Shown here one piece after another: positions 1-7,682 of a DNA stretch of 44,019 nucleotides; the first letter of the stretch is position 1; each line of letters begins with the position of its first letter. Source of the DNA: Chitinophagaceae bacterium (GTDB lineage Bacteria > Bacteroidota > Bacteroidia > Chitinophagales > Chitinophagaceae). A model generated the notes under the pieces. That model did no database searches, was not told the origin of the DNA, and saw only the letters and a list, made by a program, of their open reading frames with translations. A program made the position numbers and the translations under genes. The stretch spans positions 1-44,019 of the forward strand of contig JACMKU010000180.1 in assembly GCA_014379965.1 (NCBI GenBank), in the 5' to 3' direction.

Positions 1-5
1 ACAGA

Positions 6-44
6 GCGGGAGCGAGGGGAGTAGCACTCCGCACCCGCTCCCGC
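6..44 (-). terminator. GC-rich hairpin downstream of tRNA-Leu
   Basis: GCGGGAGCG at 6-14 pairs perfectly with CGCTCCCGC at 36-44 around a 21-nt loop. On the minus strand the hairpin lies about 10 nt beyond the tRNA 3' end, where a transcript end or processing signal is expected. No T tract is visible before the window edge, so the terminator role is inference. Confidence 0.35.
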
Positions 45-54
45 AGGGGTTTAG

Positions 55-136
55 TGCCCGGAAGTGGATTCGAGCCAGCACACCTCGCGGCGCCGCCACC
101 TGAAGACGGTGCGTCTACCAATTTCGCCATCCGGGC
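55..136 (-). tRNA. tRNA-Leu (anticodon CAG)
   Basis: Read on the minus strand, a 7-bp acceptor stem (GCCCGGA with TCCGGGC), a D arm (AAATTGGTAGA), an anticodon stem CCGTC/GGCGG enclosing loop TTCAGGT, a long variable arm as in class II tRNAs, and a T loop CTCGAAT give a complete leucine tRNA. The anticodon CAG lies at 102-100 and reads CUG. The T stem (GCTGG/CCACT) has one C-C mismatch and one G-U pair, which is slightly unusual. The discriminator base is A; CCA is not encoded, so the CCA-adding enzyme encoded at 3210-4688 would be needed to finish it. Confidence 0.95.
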
Positions 137-162
137 ATTCTCCTTTACAATTAAGAGGGCAG

Positions 163-170
163 CAAAGATA
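163..170 (-). promoter_or_regulatory. putative -7 box for tRNA-Leu
   Basis: TATCTTTG on the minus strand, 26 nt upstream of the tRNA 5' end, matches the Bacteroidota -7 consensus TAnnTTTG. It predicts a transcript start about 20 nt before the mature tRNA. A clear -33 TTTG was not found. Confidence 0.5.
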
Positions 171-218
171 GGGGAAGCTTCCTAAAGAGTCAACACCACT
201 GCTAATAGAGAGCGAGAA

Positions 219-235
219 ACAGAGCGGGAGCGAGG
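219..235. repeat. 17-bp direct repeat flanking the tRNA
   Basis: The 17-mer beginning ACAGAGCGGGAG at 1-17 occurs again identically at 219-235, in direct orientation on either side of tRNA-Leu. Copy 1 begins at the window edge and may extend further left. Confidence 0.7.
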
Positions 236-291
236 CAATAAGCAATAAGCAATGGGCAATCGGCAATTGCCTATTGCTTATTGCCTATTCA
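236..291. repeat. Family A hairpin array (7-bp GCAATAG unit)
   Basis: Tandem variants of the heptamer GCAATAG/GCAATAA run left to right up to about 266 and are followed directly by their reverse complements (TTGCCTATTGC) to 291, forming a stem with almost no loop. It lies between the tRNA gene and the dapD 3' end. Related copies are at 26417-26586 and at the right window edge (43999-44019). Confidence 0.85.
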
Positions 292-330
292 ACACCAGGT
301 ACCCAAAAGTTTGAAATGGTCCTCACCCGG

Positions 331-362
331 AGTCCATTCACTACTCACCATTCACTATTCAC
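331..362. repeat. Family B repeat, single arm
   Basis: Tandem variants of CATTCACTA/CTACTCAC. Read on the minus strand it begins three bases after the dapD stop codon. It shares the edge CGGAGTCCATTCAC with the copy at 3119, and its units recur at 23685-23799 and 39140-39335. Confidence 0.75.
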
Positions 363-365
363 TTT

Positions 366-1172
366 TTATACGCTTACATTGAAATCCCTCAACGCATCGT
401 TGAGGCTTGTCTTCAGGTCGGTGCTCGGTTTTCGCTGGCCGATGATGAGCGCGCAGCCGACGCCATATTCGCCTGCGGGAAATTTCTTCATATACGTCCC
501 TGGTATTACCACACTTCGTGCAGGCACCCTTCCTTTCATCTCGATGGGCTCGCCACCGCTTACGTCAATAATTTTCGTGGATTGGGTGAGTACCACGTTC
601 GCTCCTAATACCGCCTCTTTTTCCACGCGAACTCCTTCCACCACTATACACCTGCTGCCGATGAAGCATCCATCTTCGATGATCACCGGTGCAGCCTGCA
701 ATGGCTCCAGTACACCGCCGATACCAACGCCCCCGCTAAGGTGAACACCTTTTCCGATCTGTGCGCAACTGCCCACCGTAGCCCACGTATCGACCATGCT
801 ACCTTCGTCTACATAAGCGCCAATGTTCACATACGAAGGCATCAGTACTACGTTCCTCGCGATGAACGCCCCATACCTGGCAACGGCATGCGGAACGGCA
901 CGAACGCCAAGGTCCTTATAGCTTTTCTTGAGCAACATCTTATCATAGAACTCGAATGGCCCTACTGTCCAGGTCTGCATCGGTTGAATCCCAAAGTACA
1001 TGAGAATTGCCTGCTTCACCCATTCATTAACCTCCCATCCTCCCTCGACGGGTGTCGCAACCCGCAGTCTACCTTTGTCAACCTCTTCAATCGTCACCTT
1101 TACAGCGTCACTAAATTTACTCTCCTTTAGCAGCTCGCGATTGGCCCAGGCTTCTGTTATGTGTTCTTTCAT
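366..1172 (-). CDS. dapD: 2,3,4,5-tetrahydropyridine-2,6-dicarboxylate N-succinyltransferase
   Basis: DapD transfers succinyl from succinyl-CoA to tetrahydrodipicolinate in the succinylase branch of lysine/diaminopimelate synthesis in the cytosol. The 268-aa product has the expected length. It shows the family N-terminal part with GGWEVNEWVKQAILMYF, followed by a left-handed beta-helix of hexapeptide repeats (from about residue 100, e.g. VNIGAYVDEGSMVDTWATVG and the IGGVLEPLQAAP segment typical of DapD), and the C-terminal RKPSTDLKTSLNDALRDF. The ATG at 1172 fits the family N-terminus and sits four bases after a TATTTTCG box, suggesting a transcript with little or no leader. The gene diverges from the glycosyltransferase at 1402 across a family H repeat hairpin. 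Confidence 0.97.
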   Translation of the reverse strand: MKEHITEAWANRELLKESKFSDAVKVTIEEVDKGRLRVATPVEGGWEVNEWVKQAILMYFGIQPMQTWTVGPFEFYDKMLLKKSYKDLGVRAVPHAVARYGAFIARNVVLMPSYVNIGAYVDEGSMVDTWATVGSCAQIGKGVHLSGGVGIGGVLEPLQAAPVIIEDGCFIGSRCIVVEGVRVEKEAVLGANVVLTQSTKIIDVSGGEPIEMKGRVPARSVVIPGTYMKKFPAGEYGVGCALIIGQRKPSTDLKTSLNDALRDFNVSV

Positions 1173-1176
1173 TTTG

Positions 1177-1184
1177 CGAAAATA
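1177..1184 (-). promoter_or_regulatory. putative -7 box for dapD
   Basis: TATTTTCG on the minus strand (TAnnTTyG) ends four bases upstream of the dapD ATG. If it is the -7 element, transcription would begin at or next to the start codon. The -33 region would fall in the edge of the family H repeat. Confidence 0.45.
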
Positions 1185-1190
1185 GCTGTA

Positions 1191-1358
1191 AAGTCCGAAA
1201 GTCGGGAAGTCCGAGGAGAAGTCCGAAAGTCCGAAAGTCCGGAAGTCCGAAAGACCAACTTGTTTCTCGAACTCACTTTTACATTTCGAACATCCGCCTG
1301 GTCTTCCGGACTTCCGGACATTCGGACGTTCGGACTTCTCTCCGGACTTTCGGACTTG
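1191..1358. repeat. Family H inverted array (8-bp AGTCCGAA unit)
   Basis: Left arm 1191-1254 is a run of AGTCCGAA/AGTCCGGA octamers; right arm 1301-1358 is a run of TTCCGGAC/TTTCGGAC, the reverse complement. Both arms contain one irregular 12-bp unit (AGTCCGAGGAGA on the left, TTCTCTCCGGAC on the right) in mirrored position, so the arms match at the level of their irregularities. The spacer is about 46 bp. It sits in the divergent gap between dapD and the glycosyltransferase. This is the only copy of family H in the window. Confidence 0.9.
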
Positions 1359-1401
1359 TTTCCTACTTTCGGTTCCATTCTATTTCCTGACATTTGCAAA
1401 C

Positions 1402-2553
1402 ATGAACATCGCCTTCGATGCAAAAAGGGCATATCACAACAATACCGGCTTGGGTCAATATAGTCGTACGTTGATCCGGTTGTTGGCGTCAGCATTCCCG
1501 CAACACGAATATTTCCTTTATAATCCCCGCAAGTCAGCGGCATATCAACTCGAGGGGAGAAATATGCATGAGATGCGGCCGAAAGGGATTCCTTCTTCAC
1601 TCTTCCCTTCCGCATGGCGAAGCAACTGGGTGAAAAGCGATCTAAAAAAGCATAAAATAAATCTGTACCATGGTCTCAGTCATGAAATACCGCTTGGCAT
1701 CGAGAATACCGGCATTCCTTCCATCGTTACAATCCACGATCTAATTCACGAGAAATTCCCCGAACAGTATACGGCGATTGATGTAAAAATTTATTCCAAG
1801 AAATTCCGGAATGCCTGCGATAACGCTACTCGCATCATAGCAATTAGTCGACAGACGAAGCAAGATATCATGGAGATTTATAAAATTCCTTCATCCAAGA
1901 TCGATATCTGCTACCAAAGTTGTTTCCAGGAATTCGGACAAAATTTTTCAGAACAAACCAAGGATGAGGTTAGGAGCAAATTTGGGTTGCCAAAGAAATT
2001 CTTTTTATCAGTAGGTTCGATCATCGAGAGAAAGAACCTGTTGAACGTGTGCAAGGCGATGTTCCTGCTTCGACAGGTCGTCGACATTCCCCTGGTAGTG
2101 ATCGGTGATGGCGGTAAATACAAACAAAAGGTCCAGGATTTCATCCGACAGCATGACCTAGACAACCGGGTTATCTTTCTTTCCGAGAAATTTCCCGTCA
2201 CCGACACGCTGCGTTGGAGCAATATAGAGTTGCCTGTCATTTACCAACTGGCGACAGCGATGATATATCCTTCGTATTACGAAGGTTTCGGTCTCCCCGT
2301 GTTGGAAGCATTGCAAAGCTCCCTTCCCGTTATCACTTCCAATGTCTCCTGCCTACCCGAAGCGGGCGGCGATGCCGCTTATTACGTCAATCCGAATAGC
2401 GCAGAGGAAATCGCGGAGGGTATGCGTCTCATTTATACTGACCCGGAATTGGTCGACATCATGGTAGATAAGGGATATCGATATGCATCGGAATTCTCAC
2501 TCGACAGATATGGTTCGCGTGTCATGGACATATACAAGCAGGTATGGAAATAA
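1402..2553 (+). CDS. Glycosyltransferase family 4 (GT-B)
   Basis: The 383-aa protein has the GT4 two-domain layout: an N-terminal acceptor domain beginning MNIAFDAKRAYHNNTGLGQY with the glycine loop, then a nucleotide-sugar domain. A linker SVGSIIERKNLLNVCKA opens the second Rossmann domain and the signature YPSYYEGFGLPVLEAL (E-x7-E class) is at about residues 290-305, followed by TSNVSCLPEAGGDAA. No signal peptide or membrane segment is seen, so it acts at the cytosolic face. Donor and acceptor cannot be told from the sequence; a role in surface polysaccharide is inference. Its stop codon overlaps the start of tsaC. Confidence 0.9.
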   Translation: MNIAFDAKRAYHNNTGLGQYSRTLIRLLASAFPQHEYFLYNPRKSAAYQLEGRNMHEMRPKGIPSSLFPSAWRSNWVKSDLKKHKINLYHGLSHEIPLGIENTGIPSIVTIHDLIHEKFPEQYTAIDVKIYSKKFRNACDNATRIIAISRQTKQDIMEIYKIPSSKIDICYQSCFQEFGQNFSEQTKDEVRSKFGLPKKFFLSVGSIIERKNLLNVCKAMFLLRQVVDIPLVVIGDGGKYKQKVQDFIRQHDLDNRVIFLSEKFPVTDTLRWSNIELPVIYQLATAMIYPSYYEGFGLPVLEALQSSLPVITSNVSCLPEAGGDAAYYVNPNSAEEIAEGMRLIYTDPELVDIMVDKGYRYASEFSLDRYGSRVMDIYKQVWK

Positions 2554-3113
2554 TGGACGAGGATATCCGACAGTGCCTTCGTGTACTCTCTACTGGAGGA
2601 ATTATTCTATATCCAACAGACACGGTTTGGGGTATAGGCTGTGACGCTACCAACAGTTCTGCCGTCGAAAGAATCTTTCACCTTAAGCAACGTAGAGATG
2701 ATAAAGCGATGATTGTCCTCGTTTCGGACGAACAAACGGTCCTCAACTATGTCAATCAACCCGATCCAAGGATATTTGAGTATTTAAAAAAGGCGAAGAA
2801 GCCCACTACCGTTGTGTACGATGGAGCGAAACAATTGGCAGCAAACTTATCTTCAGATGGAACTATTGGCATCCGCATTTGCCGGGATCCATTCTGCCAA
2901 AAATTGTTACAGGCTTGTGGCAAGCCGCTCGTATCAACCTCCGCAAATGTTTCAGGACATGCCACTCCCGTTACCTTCCATGATATCCCTAAAGAAATAG
3001 TTGATGGCGTCGACTACGTGGTGAATTATCGCCGCGACGATATCTCCCCGGCTTCTCCTTCATCTGTAGTACGGTGGACCAAAGAGCATTCAATTGAAGT
3101 GCTGAGGCCATGA
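2544..3113 (+). CDS. tsaC: L-threonylcarbamoyladenylate synthase (Sua5/YrdC/TsaC)
   Basis: It makes threonylcarbamoyl-AMP from threonine, bicarbonate and ATP for t6A modification of ANN-decoding tRNAs. The 189-aa protein is the short YrdC-domain form without the Sua5 C-terminal domain. Family motifs are GGIILYPTDTVWGIGCDATN near residues 15-34, the KxR-type binding segment LKQRRDDKAMIVLV, and STSANVSGHATP. Two in-frame starts are possible: ATG at 2544, inside the glycosyltransferase, or ATG at 2553 in a TAATG stop-start overlap. The second suggests translational coupling. With cca just downstream, two tRNA-maturation genes are adjacent. Confidence 0.93.
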   Translation: MEIMDEDIRQCLRVLSTGGIILYPTDTVWGIGCDATNSSAVERIFHLKQRRDDKAMIVLVSDEQTVLNYVNQPDPRIFEYLKKAKKPTTVVYDGAKQLAANLSSDGTIGIRICRDPFCQKLLQACGKPLVSTSANVSGHATPVTFHDIPKEIVDGVDYVVNYRRDDISPASPSSVVRWTKEHSIEVLRP

Positions 3114-3118
3114 GCCCT

Positions 3119-3175
3119 TTCGGAGTCCATTCACTTGCTTCGCTTCGCTCGCAATGACGATTCACCATTCACCAT
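3119..3175. repeat. Family B repeat with embedded family J unit
   Basis: CGGAGTCCATTCAC at 3121 and TTCACCATTCACCATT at 3160-3175 are family B units. Between them 3134-3159 reads as the reverse complement of a CGTCATTGCGAGC-GAAGC-type unit (family J, seen also at 41689). It begins six bases after the tsaC stop. An open frame runs through it into cca from 3135, but those extra codons are repeat-derived and unlikely to be translated. Confidence 0.7.
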
Positions 3176-3194
3176 TTCTTCCTGTACGCCTGCT

Positions 3195-3202
3195 TATCTT
3201 TG
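3195..3202 (+). promoter_or_regulatory. putative -7 box for cca
   Basis: TATCTTTG is an exact TAnnTTTG match ending seven bases before the ATG at 3210. It supports 3210 rather than 3135 as the start of cca and predicts a very short or absent leader. Confidence 0.5.
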
Positions 3203-3209
3203 CCCGGTC

Positions 3210-4688
3210 ATGGAGATTAACTGCACGGACAGAGAAATATCAATTTTAAATAAAGTTGCCAGTGCAGCCGAGGCACTTGGCGTTGAGACTTATCTGATCG
3301 GCGGATTCGTTCGGGATAAGCTGCTCGGCCGCAAGACCAGCGATGCCGATATCGTTTGTGCAGGCGATGGGATCGAGCTGGCTCGAATGGTGGCCAGGAT
3401 GTTCGAACCCGCTCCACAGGTAAACTACTTCAAGAACTTTGGAACCGCGCATATCAAGATTAATATGAAGGGTTCTCATTCTACACAAAGCAAGGGTGAG
3501 GAAAATGATGAAGAGCAGGATCTGTTCGATCTGGAATTCGTGGGGGCAAGAAAGGAGAGCTACCAGCTCAATTCAAGAAAACCTGCCGTGGAGCCAGGCA
3601 CCCTGGAAGACGATCAGAAACGGCGGGACTTCACCATCAATGCACTTGCCATCAGTTTGAACAAGGAAGACTATGGAAGATTGATTGATCCATTTAATGG
3701 TAGAGAAGATCTTGCGAACAAGATCATCAAGACGCCACTTGATCCTCTGCAGACATTTAGTGATGATCCGCTTCGCATGATGCGCGCGATAAGGTTCGCA
3801 ACACAATTGAATTTTGTAATTGAAGAAAAAACGCTGCAGGCTATTCAGGATGATGCATACCGGATCAGCATCATTTCGCAGGAAAGAATAACTGACGAAC
3901 TGAACAAGATCCTCATGTCCCCGAAGCCCTCGATAGGCTTCGATCATCTTTATAGAACAGGACTTCTGAAGATCATATTCCCAGCTATGGTAGACCTCGC
4001 GGGCGCCGAATATAAAGACGGTCATGGTCATAAGGATAATTTTTACCATACGTTGCAGGTGGTGGATAATTTGGCACAATATTCAAATGACTTATGGCTA
4101 AGATGGGCGGCGGTATTGCATGATATTGCAAAGCCCGTTACAAAAAAATTCGAGGAGGGTCACGGTTGGACATTTCATGGACATGAAGTAATAGGGGGAA
4201 GAATGGTTCCGAAGATTTTTTCAGCTTTCAAGCTACCCCTTAATGAGAAGATGCGTTATGTCAGGAAATTGGTGGAATTGCATCTTCGACCTATTAGCCT
4301 GACAAAGGAAAACATTACCGATTCTGCCGTACGAAGGCTGTTGTTCGATTCGGGAGAAGACTTCGATGCGCTGATGATGCTCTGCGAAGCGGATATTACT
4401 TCAAAGAACCGGCTGAAGGTGAAAAGATATCTCGACAATTTCAGGTTAGTACGCGAGCGTTGCAAGGAGGTAGAGGAGAAGGATCATATGCGTAGCTGGC
4501 AACCCCCAATCAGCGGCGAAGCGATTATGGAAATGTTTGGACTACCGCCCTCAAAACCTGTAGGTATCTTGAAAAATGCGCTGAAGGATGCAATGCTGGA
4601 TGGCGATATACCAAACACTTATGAAGCGGCCAGCGATTTTCTGCTCGCACGGGCCACTGAAATGGGTTTAAAAACAATAAAATCATAA
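3210..4688 (+). CDS. cca: CCA-adding tRNA nucleotidyltransferase / poly(A) polymerase family, HD domain
   Basis: The 492-aa protein adds or repairs the tRNA 3' CCA. It has the class II nucleotidyltransferase head with LIGGFVRDKLLG and the catalytic DAD pair at residues 45-47, RRDFTINALAIS, and the RNA-binding region DDPLRMMRAIRFATQ. A C-terminal HD phosphohydrolase domain is visible (FYHTLQVVDNLAQ, then LHDIAKP). The start at 3210 is chosen because it follows an exact -7 box and gives the normal family N-terminus; the longer frame from 3135 would translate repeat sequence. An acidic insertion follows the DAD strand (SKGEENDEEQDLFDLEF). It is followed at 8 bp by the pRiA4b-like gene. Confidence 0.93.
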   Translation: MEINCTDREISILNKVASAAEALGVETYLIGGFVRDKLLGRKTSDADIVCAGDGIELARMVARMFEPAPQVNYFKNFGTAHIKINMKGSHSTQSKGEENDEEQDLFDLEFVGARKESYQLNSRKPAVEPGTLEDDQKRRDFTINALAISLNKEDYGRLIDPFNGREDLANKIIKTPLDPLQTFSDDPLRMMRAIRFATQLNFVIEEKTLQAIQDDAYRISIISQERITDELNKILMSPKPSIGFDHLYRTGLLKIIFPAMVDLAGAEYKDGHGHKDNFYHTLQVVDNLAQYSNDLWLRWAAVLHDIAKPVTKKFEEGHGWTFHGHEVIGGRMVPKIFSAFKLPLNEKMRYVRKLVELHLRPISLTKENITDSAVRRLLFDSGEDFDALMMLCEADITSKNRLKVKRYLDNFRLVRERCKEVEEKDHMRSWQPPISGEAIMEMFGLPPSKPVGILKNALKDAMLDGDIPNTYEAASDFLLARATEMGLKTIKS

Positions 4689-4696
4689 ATTCGTGT

Positions 4697-5263
4697 ATGG
4701 CTATTTTAAAATTCAGGATATATTTCGAAGAAGATGAAAGTGTCTATCGGGATGTGGCAATCAGGCATACCCAATCCTTCCAGCATCTGCATGAGTCAAT
4801 CTTGAAGGCATACGAGTTCGACAACAAACATAAAGCAACATTTTATCGTAGTAACGATCATTGGCAACGTGGCCGTGAAATCACCCTGGAGAAATATGAT
4901 AGAGACTACAAAGCGGCCCCGCTAATAATGAGTGAGACCACTATTGGATCAGAGATCAGGGATCCAAACCAGAAGTTCATCTACCAGTATGATTTCAATA
5001 AGAACTGGACTTTTCTCGTAGAGCTGATCAACGTTACTAAGGAAGAAAATCCGAAAATAAGTTACCCCTCAACTGTTCGCACAGAAGGAATTGCTCCATC
5101 GCAATACGGCACGAAAGGCCTGTTAGGTGAGAAGTTTGCCGATGTCGAAGAGAAATATGATCTCACACAAGGAGCCGATGGCTTTGGGGAGAAGGATGAA
5201 GAAGGCGAGGACCTGGGATTGGGAGAGGATGCGGCAACCGCGACTGATGAAGAAGAAGCGTGA
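4697..5263 (+). CDS. Plasmid pRiA4b ORF-3-like (IS1096 TnpR-like) protein
   Basis: The 188-aa protein starts with the family pattern LKFRIYFEEDESVYRDVAI, then LHESILKAYEFDNKHKATFY and FIYQYDFNKNWTFLVELI, matching the PRiA4_ORF3 family (Pfam PF07929) as known to me. Molecular function of the family is not established; despite the name there is no transposase motif. After about residue 150 the chain is a low-complexity acidic tail rich in Asp/Glu. It begins eight bases after cca and is probably co-transcribed. A family C half-repeat starts eleven bases after its stop codon. Confidence 0.8.
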   Translation: MAILKFRIYFEEDESVYRDVAIRHTQSFQHLHESILKAYEFDNKHKATFYRSNDHWQRGREITLEKYDRDYKAAPLIMSETTIGSEIRDPNQKFIYQYDFNKNWTFLVELINVTKEENPKISYPSTVRTEGIAPSQYGTKGLLGEKFADVEEKYDLTQGADGFGEKDEEGEDLGLGEDAATATDEEEA

Positions 5264-5273
5264 TGGGTTCTCT

Positions 5274-5300
5274 AGGGTTTAACGTTTAACGTTTAACGTT
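5274..5300. repeat. Family C half-array (8-bp GTTTAACG unit)
   Basis: Three tandem GTTTAACG units after the pRiA4b-like gene. No matching reverse-complement arm follows. Full family C elements are at 27541-27676 and 40694-40808. Confidence 0.7.
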
Positions 5301-5381
5301 CTTTAGGTCGGTTAGGTTTTTCATAGTTTATGTTCGCTTCTATATTGCATTCGTCTACCCGTTGGCTATTAGACGACCACA

Positions 5382-6296
5382 ATGTCTACATCTCCTAATA
5401 AAAAAGTTATTGTAATTGTTGGCCCAACTGCGGTGGGTAAAACTGCTGTGGCTATAGATGTAGCAAGGCATTATGGGACGGAGATTATTTCGGCGGATAG
5501 TCGACAATGCTTTCGTGAACTTCGCATCGGAGTGGCAAGACCCTCCGATGAGGAATTGCATTTGGTGCGGCATCATTTTATTGCCTCACATTCCATTCAC
5601 CAGGAAGTTAATGCCGGAACTTTTGAAGAGTATGCTCTCAGGAAAGCTAAGGAGTTATTCGCGACCCATGATACTATTGTGATGACCGGAGGGACCGGGC
5701 TTTATATCAAAGCATTCTGCGAGGGTCTCGATGAGATTCCAGAAGTAGATGCCGACATCCGTGCCGGGATAATCTCGGACTATGAGGAACAGGGGCTACC
5801 TTGGTTACAACAACGAGTGCAAGAAATGGATCCCTTATTTTATGACAAAGCAGAGATACAAAATCCGCAACGACTGATGCGCGCCCTGGAAGTGATTACA
5901 TCCACAGGTAGGTCCGTCCTCGAATATAGAACGGGGAATAAGGCAAAGCGCGATTTTGATATCATACGGATAGGCCTCGAACTGCGGAAGGAGCAACTAC
6001 ATCAGAACATCAATGACCGGGTAGAGCGAATGTTCGATTATGGTCTGGTTGACGAGGTGCGCGAGCTAATTGCTTTTCGTGATCTGAATGCATTGCGGAC
6101 GGTGGGATATTCAGAGGTGTTCGACATGCTCGACGGAAGCACGACCCTGGAGGAAGCTAAGCAACAAATAAAAGTGAATACCAGGCATTATGCCAAACGG
6201 CAAATGACATGGTTTCGAAAGGATAAAGAAGTAAAATGGTTCTCATCTCCAGAGACGATGGACATGATCACCTATGTAGAAAAAGGGAATGATTAA
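5382..6296 (+). CDS. miaA: tRNA dimethylallyltransferase
   Basis: MiaA transfers dimethylallyl from DMAPP to N6 of A37 in tRNAs reading UNN codons. The 304-aa protein has the Walker A motif GPTAVGKT at residues 14-21, the substrate-binding SADSRQ (DSxQ) motif, TGGTGLYIKAFCEG, and the C-terminal TRHYAKRQMTWFRKD typical of the family. Length is normal. The start ATG fits the MiaA N-terminus directly before the P-loop strand. Its stop codon overlaps by three bases the stop codon of the convergent amidase gene, so there is no room for a separate terminator. Confidence 0.97.
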   Translation: MSTSPNKKVIVIVGPTAVGKTAVAIDVARHYGTEIISADSRQCFRELRIGVARPSDEELHLVRHHFIASHSIHQEVNAGTFEEYALRKAKELFATHDTIVMTGGTGLYIKAFCEGLDEIPEVDADIRAGIISDYEEQGLPWLQQRVQEMDPLFYDKAEIQNPQRLMRALEVITSTGRSVLEYRTGNKAKRDFDIIRIGLELRKEQLHQNINDRVERMFDYGLVDEVRELIAFRDLNALRTVGYSEVFDMLDGSTTLEEAKQQIKVNTRHYAKRQMTWFRKDKEVKWFSSPETMDMITYVEKGND

Positions 6297-7015
6297 AACT
6301 TCTCTGCCATCCACAATGCCAACTCTTTTTTGATTGCCACACCCATTTTCTTGCGACCTTCAGCACTAATGAGCAACTCACGGCTTACGGCATTGTCGCC
6401 CACTTCCAGCAGCACCCTATACGGCGCCACGTTCACGTGTTCGTCGAGGCTATAGAAGGATAATTTGCCCGTGGCTTTACAACGATAATCGTTGCGCCCT
6501 GTGGTGCTATCGAGTAACACCCCACGGTTTTCCAGATCGGTTACCGAACTGATGGCCTTTATGAGTCTAGCGGCAAGCTCCCTGTTCTCCGATTCATACT
6601 TGTCGCCATAATGAATGTATCCCCAAACGGCATTCCGCTTAGTGCCCCCGTTATTGTGGACGGAGATGAAGACGCGAGGTTTTTTCCTGTTCGACTCTCG
6701 TAGCTCATATGCATAGCCGGAGATCTTCCCATCTTCAATGGCAGTGGTGTGAGCGATCTTGGTATTGCTGCCAGAATCGGCATGATGATAGGCCGTCTTT
6801 CCGAGACTCCATACTTTGAATTCTTTCAACCTGGGTTCAGTTTCCATGGCTGATTCCACTATCGCATTGCAAGTTTCTGCTTCACTGAAGTCCTTTCCGG
6901 TATCTGTCTGGTGTGATGGTTGCCAGACAACCACGACTTTCTTCTTCCAAAGACCTTCGTGCCGGAAGGATTGGGTAACCAAGAAGGTGGTGGCAAGAAC
7001 TATCCAAAATTTCAT
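6293..7015 (-). CDS. N-acetylmuramoyl-L-alanine amidase-like secreted protein (Amidase_3 fold)
   Basis: The 240-aa product begins MKFWIVLATTFLVTQS, a plausible signal peptide, when started at the internal ATG 7015 instead of 7024. The body resembles zinc amidases of the Amidase_3 family: VVVWQPSHQTDTG near the start in place of the usual GHGG motif, E in FSEAETCNAIVE, the FISVHNNGG motif (catalytic His strand), and a late Glu in YRVLLEVGDNA. This set of ligands (His, Glu, His, Glu) is consistent with an active zinc amidase trimming peptidoglycan in the periplasm, but the first motif is divergent and activity is not certain. Confidence 0.75.
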   Translation of the reverse strand: MKFWIVLATTFLVTQSFRHEGLWKKKVVVVWQPSHQTDTGKDFSEAETCNAIVESAMETEPRLKEFKVWSLGKTAYHHADSGSNTKIAHTTAIEDGKISGYAYELRESNRKKPRVFISVHNNGGTKRNAVWGYIHYGDKYESENRELAARLIKAISSVTDLENRGVLLDSTTGRNDYRCKATGKLSFYSLDEHVNVAPYRVLLEVGDNAVSRELLISAEGRKKMGVAIKKELALWMAEKF

Positions 7016-7033
7016 CGGACACAATTTTTTTGA

Positions 7034-7073
7034 TAAAATGTAAAATCTAAAATCTAGAATGTAAAATGTAAAA
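7034..7073. repeat. Family F repeat (ATGTAAA unit)
   Basis: Tandem variants of AATGTAAA/AATCTAAA. Family F appears four times between 7034 and 9048: forward here and at 7654, reverse-complemented at 8053 and 9011. Confidence 0.75.
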
Positions 7074-7149
7074 GTATGATCGCCTCATATTAATTGCTAA
7101 CTGGGAAGGAGAAACAATGAAACAAAGACATTCCTAAAACAACACAATT

Positions 7150-7647
7150 TCACTTTATTGTCCGCTCCCAAACTTGGAATGAATAATTAAACGCATGTTT
7201 TTCATCTGCCGGATGATTTTTTTGGCTTACCAGGTGCCAATTTTTCGGATCGATCGCTGGAAAGAAAGCATCACCTTCAAGCTCGGCATCTACACGGGTA
7301 AGGTAAATGCGCTTGGCCTTTTCGAAAGCCAAACGGTAAATTTCTCCTCCACCAATTACCATCATCTCCTTAACATCCATATTCTTCACTAAGAAAGTTG
7401 CATCCTCCAGGCTCTTCAGAGGAATTGTTCCCTCGAATTTCCAATTCGATTGACGGGTAATCACGATGTTCTTTCTGCCTCGTAGTGGCTTGCCAAGCGT
7501 TTCGAAAGTTTTACGGCCCATGACGACCGGCATTCCCCATGTGACGTTCTTAAAGAATTTCATATCATTTGGCAACCGCCAGAGAAGTTGGTTGTTTTTA
7601 CCGATGACGTTGTTATTGGCGGCTGCGACTACAAGAGATATGACCAT
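7150..7647 (-). CDS. folA: Dihydrofolate reductase
   Basis: Reduces dihydrofolate to tetrahydrofolate with NADPH, regenerating the cofactor oxidised by the neighbouring ThyA. The 165-aa protein has the family start ISLVVAAANNNVIGKNNQLL, the catalytic acid at D28 (LLWRLPNDMKFF), MGRKTFETLG, and the IGGGEIYRLAF motif near residue 100. Length and motif order are normal. It lies downstream of thyA on the same strand, separated by the small four-helix-bundle gene and family F repeats. Confidence 0.97.
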   Translation of the reverse strand: MVISLVVAAANNNVIGKNNQLLWRLPNDMKFFKNVTWGMPVVMGRKTFETLGKPLRGRKNIVITRQSNWKFEGTIPLKSLEDATFLVKNMDVKEMMVIGGGEIYRLAFEKAKRIYLTRVDAELEGDAFFPAIDPKNWHLVSQKNHPADEKHAFNYSFQVWERTIK

Positions 7648-7653
7648 GAACTT

Positions 7654-7675
7654 AGAATGTAAGATATATGTATAA
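7654..7675. repeat. Family F repeat, degenerate, 3' of the four-helix-bundle gene
   Basis: AGAATGTAAGATATATGTATAA, a degraded version of the (AATGTAAA)n unit. It is inverted relative to the copy at 8053-8083, so the two face inward across the small gene at 7683-8051. Confidence 0.55.
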
Positions 7676-7682
7676 ATTAAAG

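Noticed and set aside
55..235. Integrated element at the tRNA-Leu gene
   Set aside because: No integrase, no partial tRNA copy and housekeeping genes directly adjacent.
274..1130. Plus-strand frames opposite dapD
   Set aside because: Shadow frames of dapD; no family resemblance and codon use follows the minus-strand gene.
3135..3209. 25-residue N-terminal extension of cca
   Set aside because: The codons lie in family B/J repeat sequence and upstream of an exact -7 box; homologues start near 3210.
4697..5263. Insertion-sequence gene (IS1096 TnpR name)
   Set aside because: The family name is historical; there are no inverted ends or transposase motifs around it.
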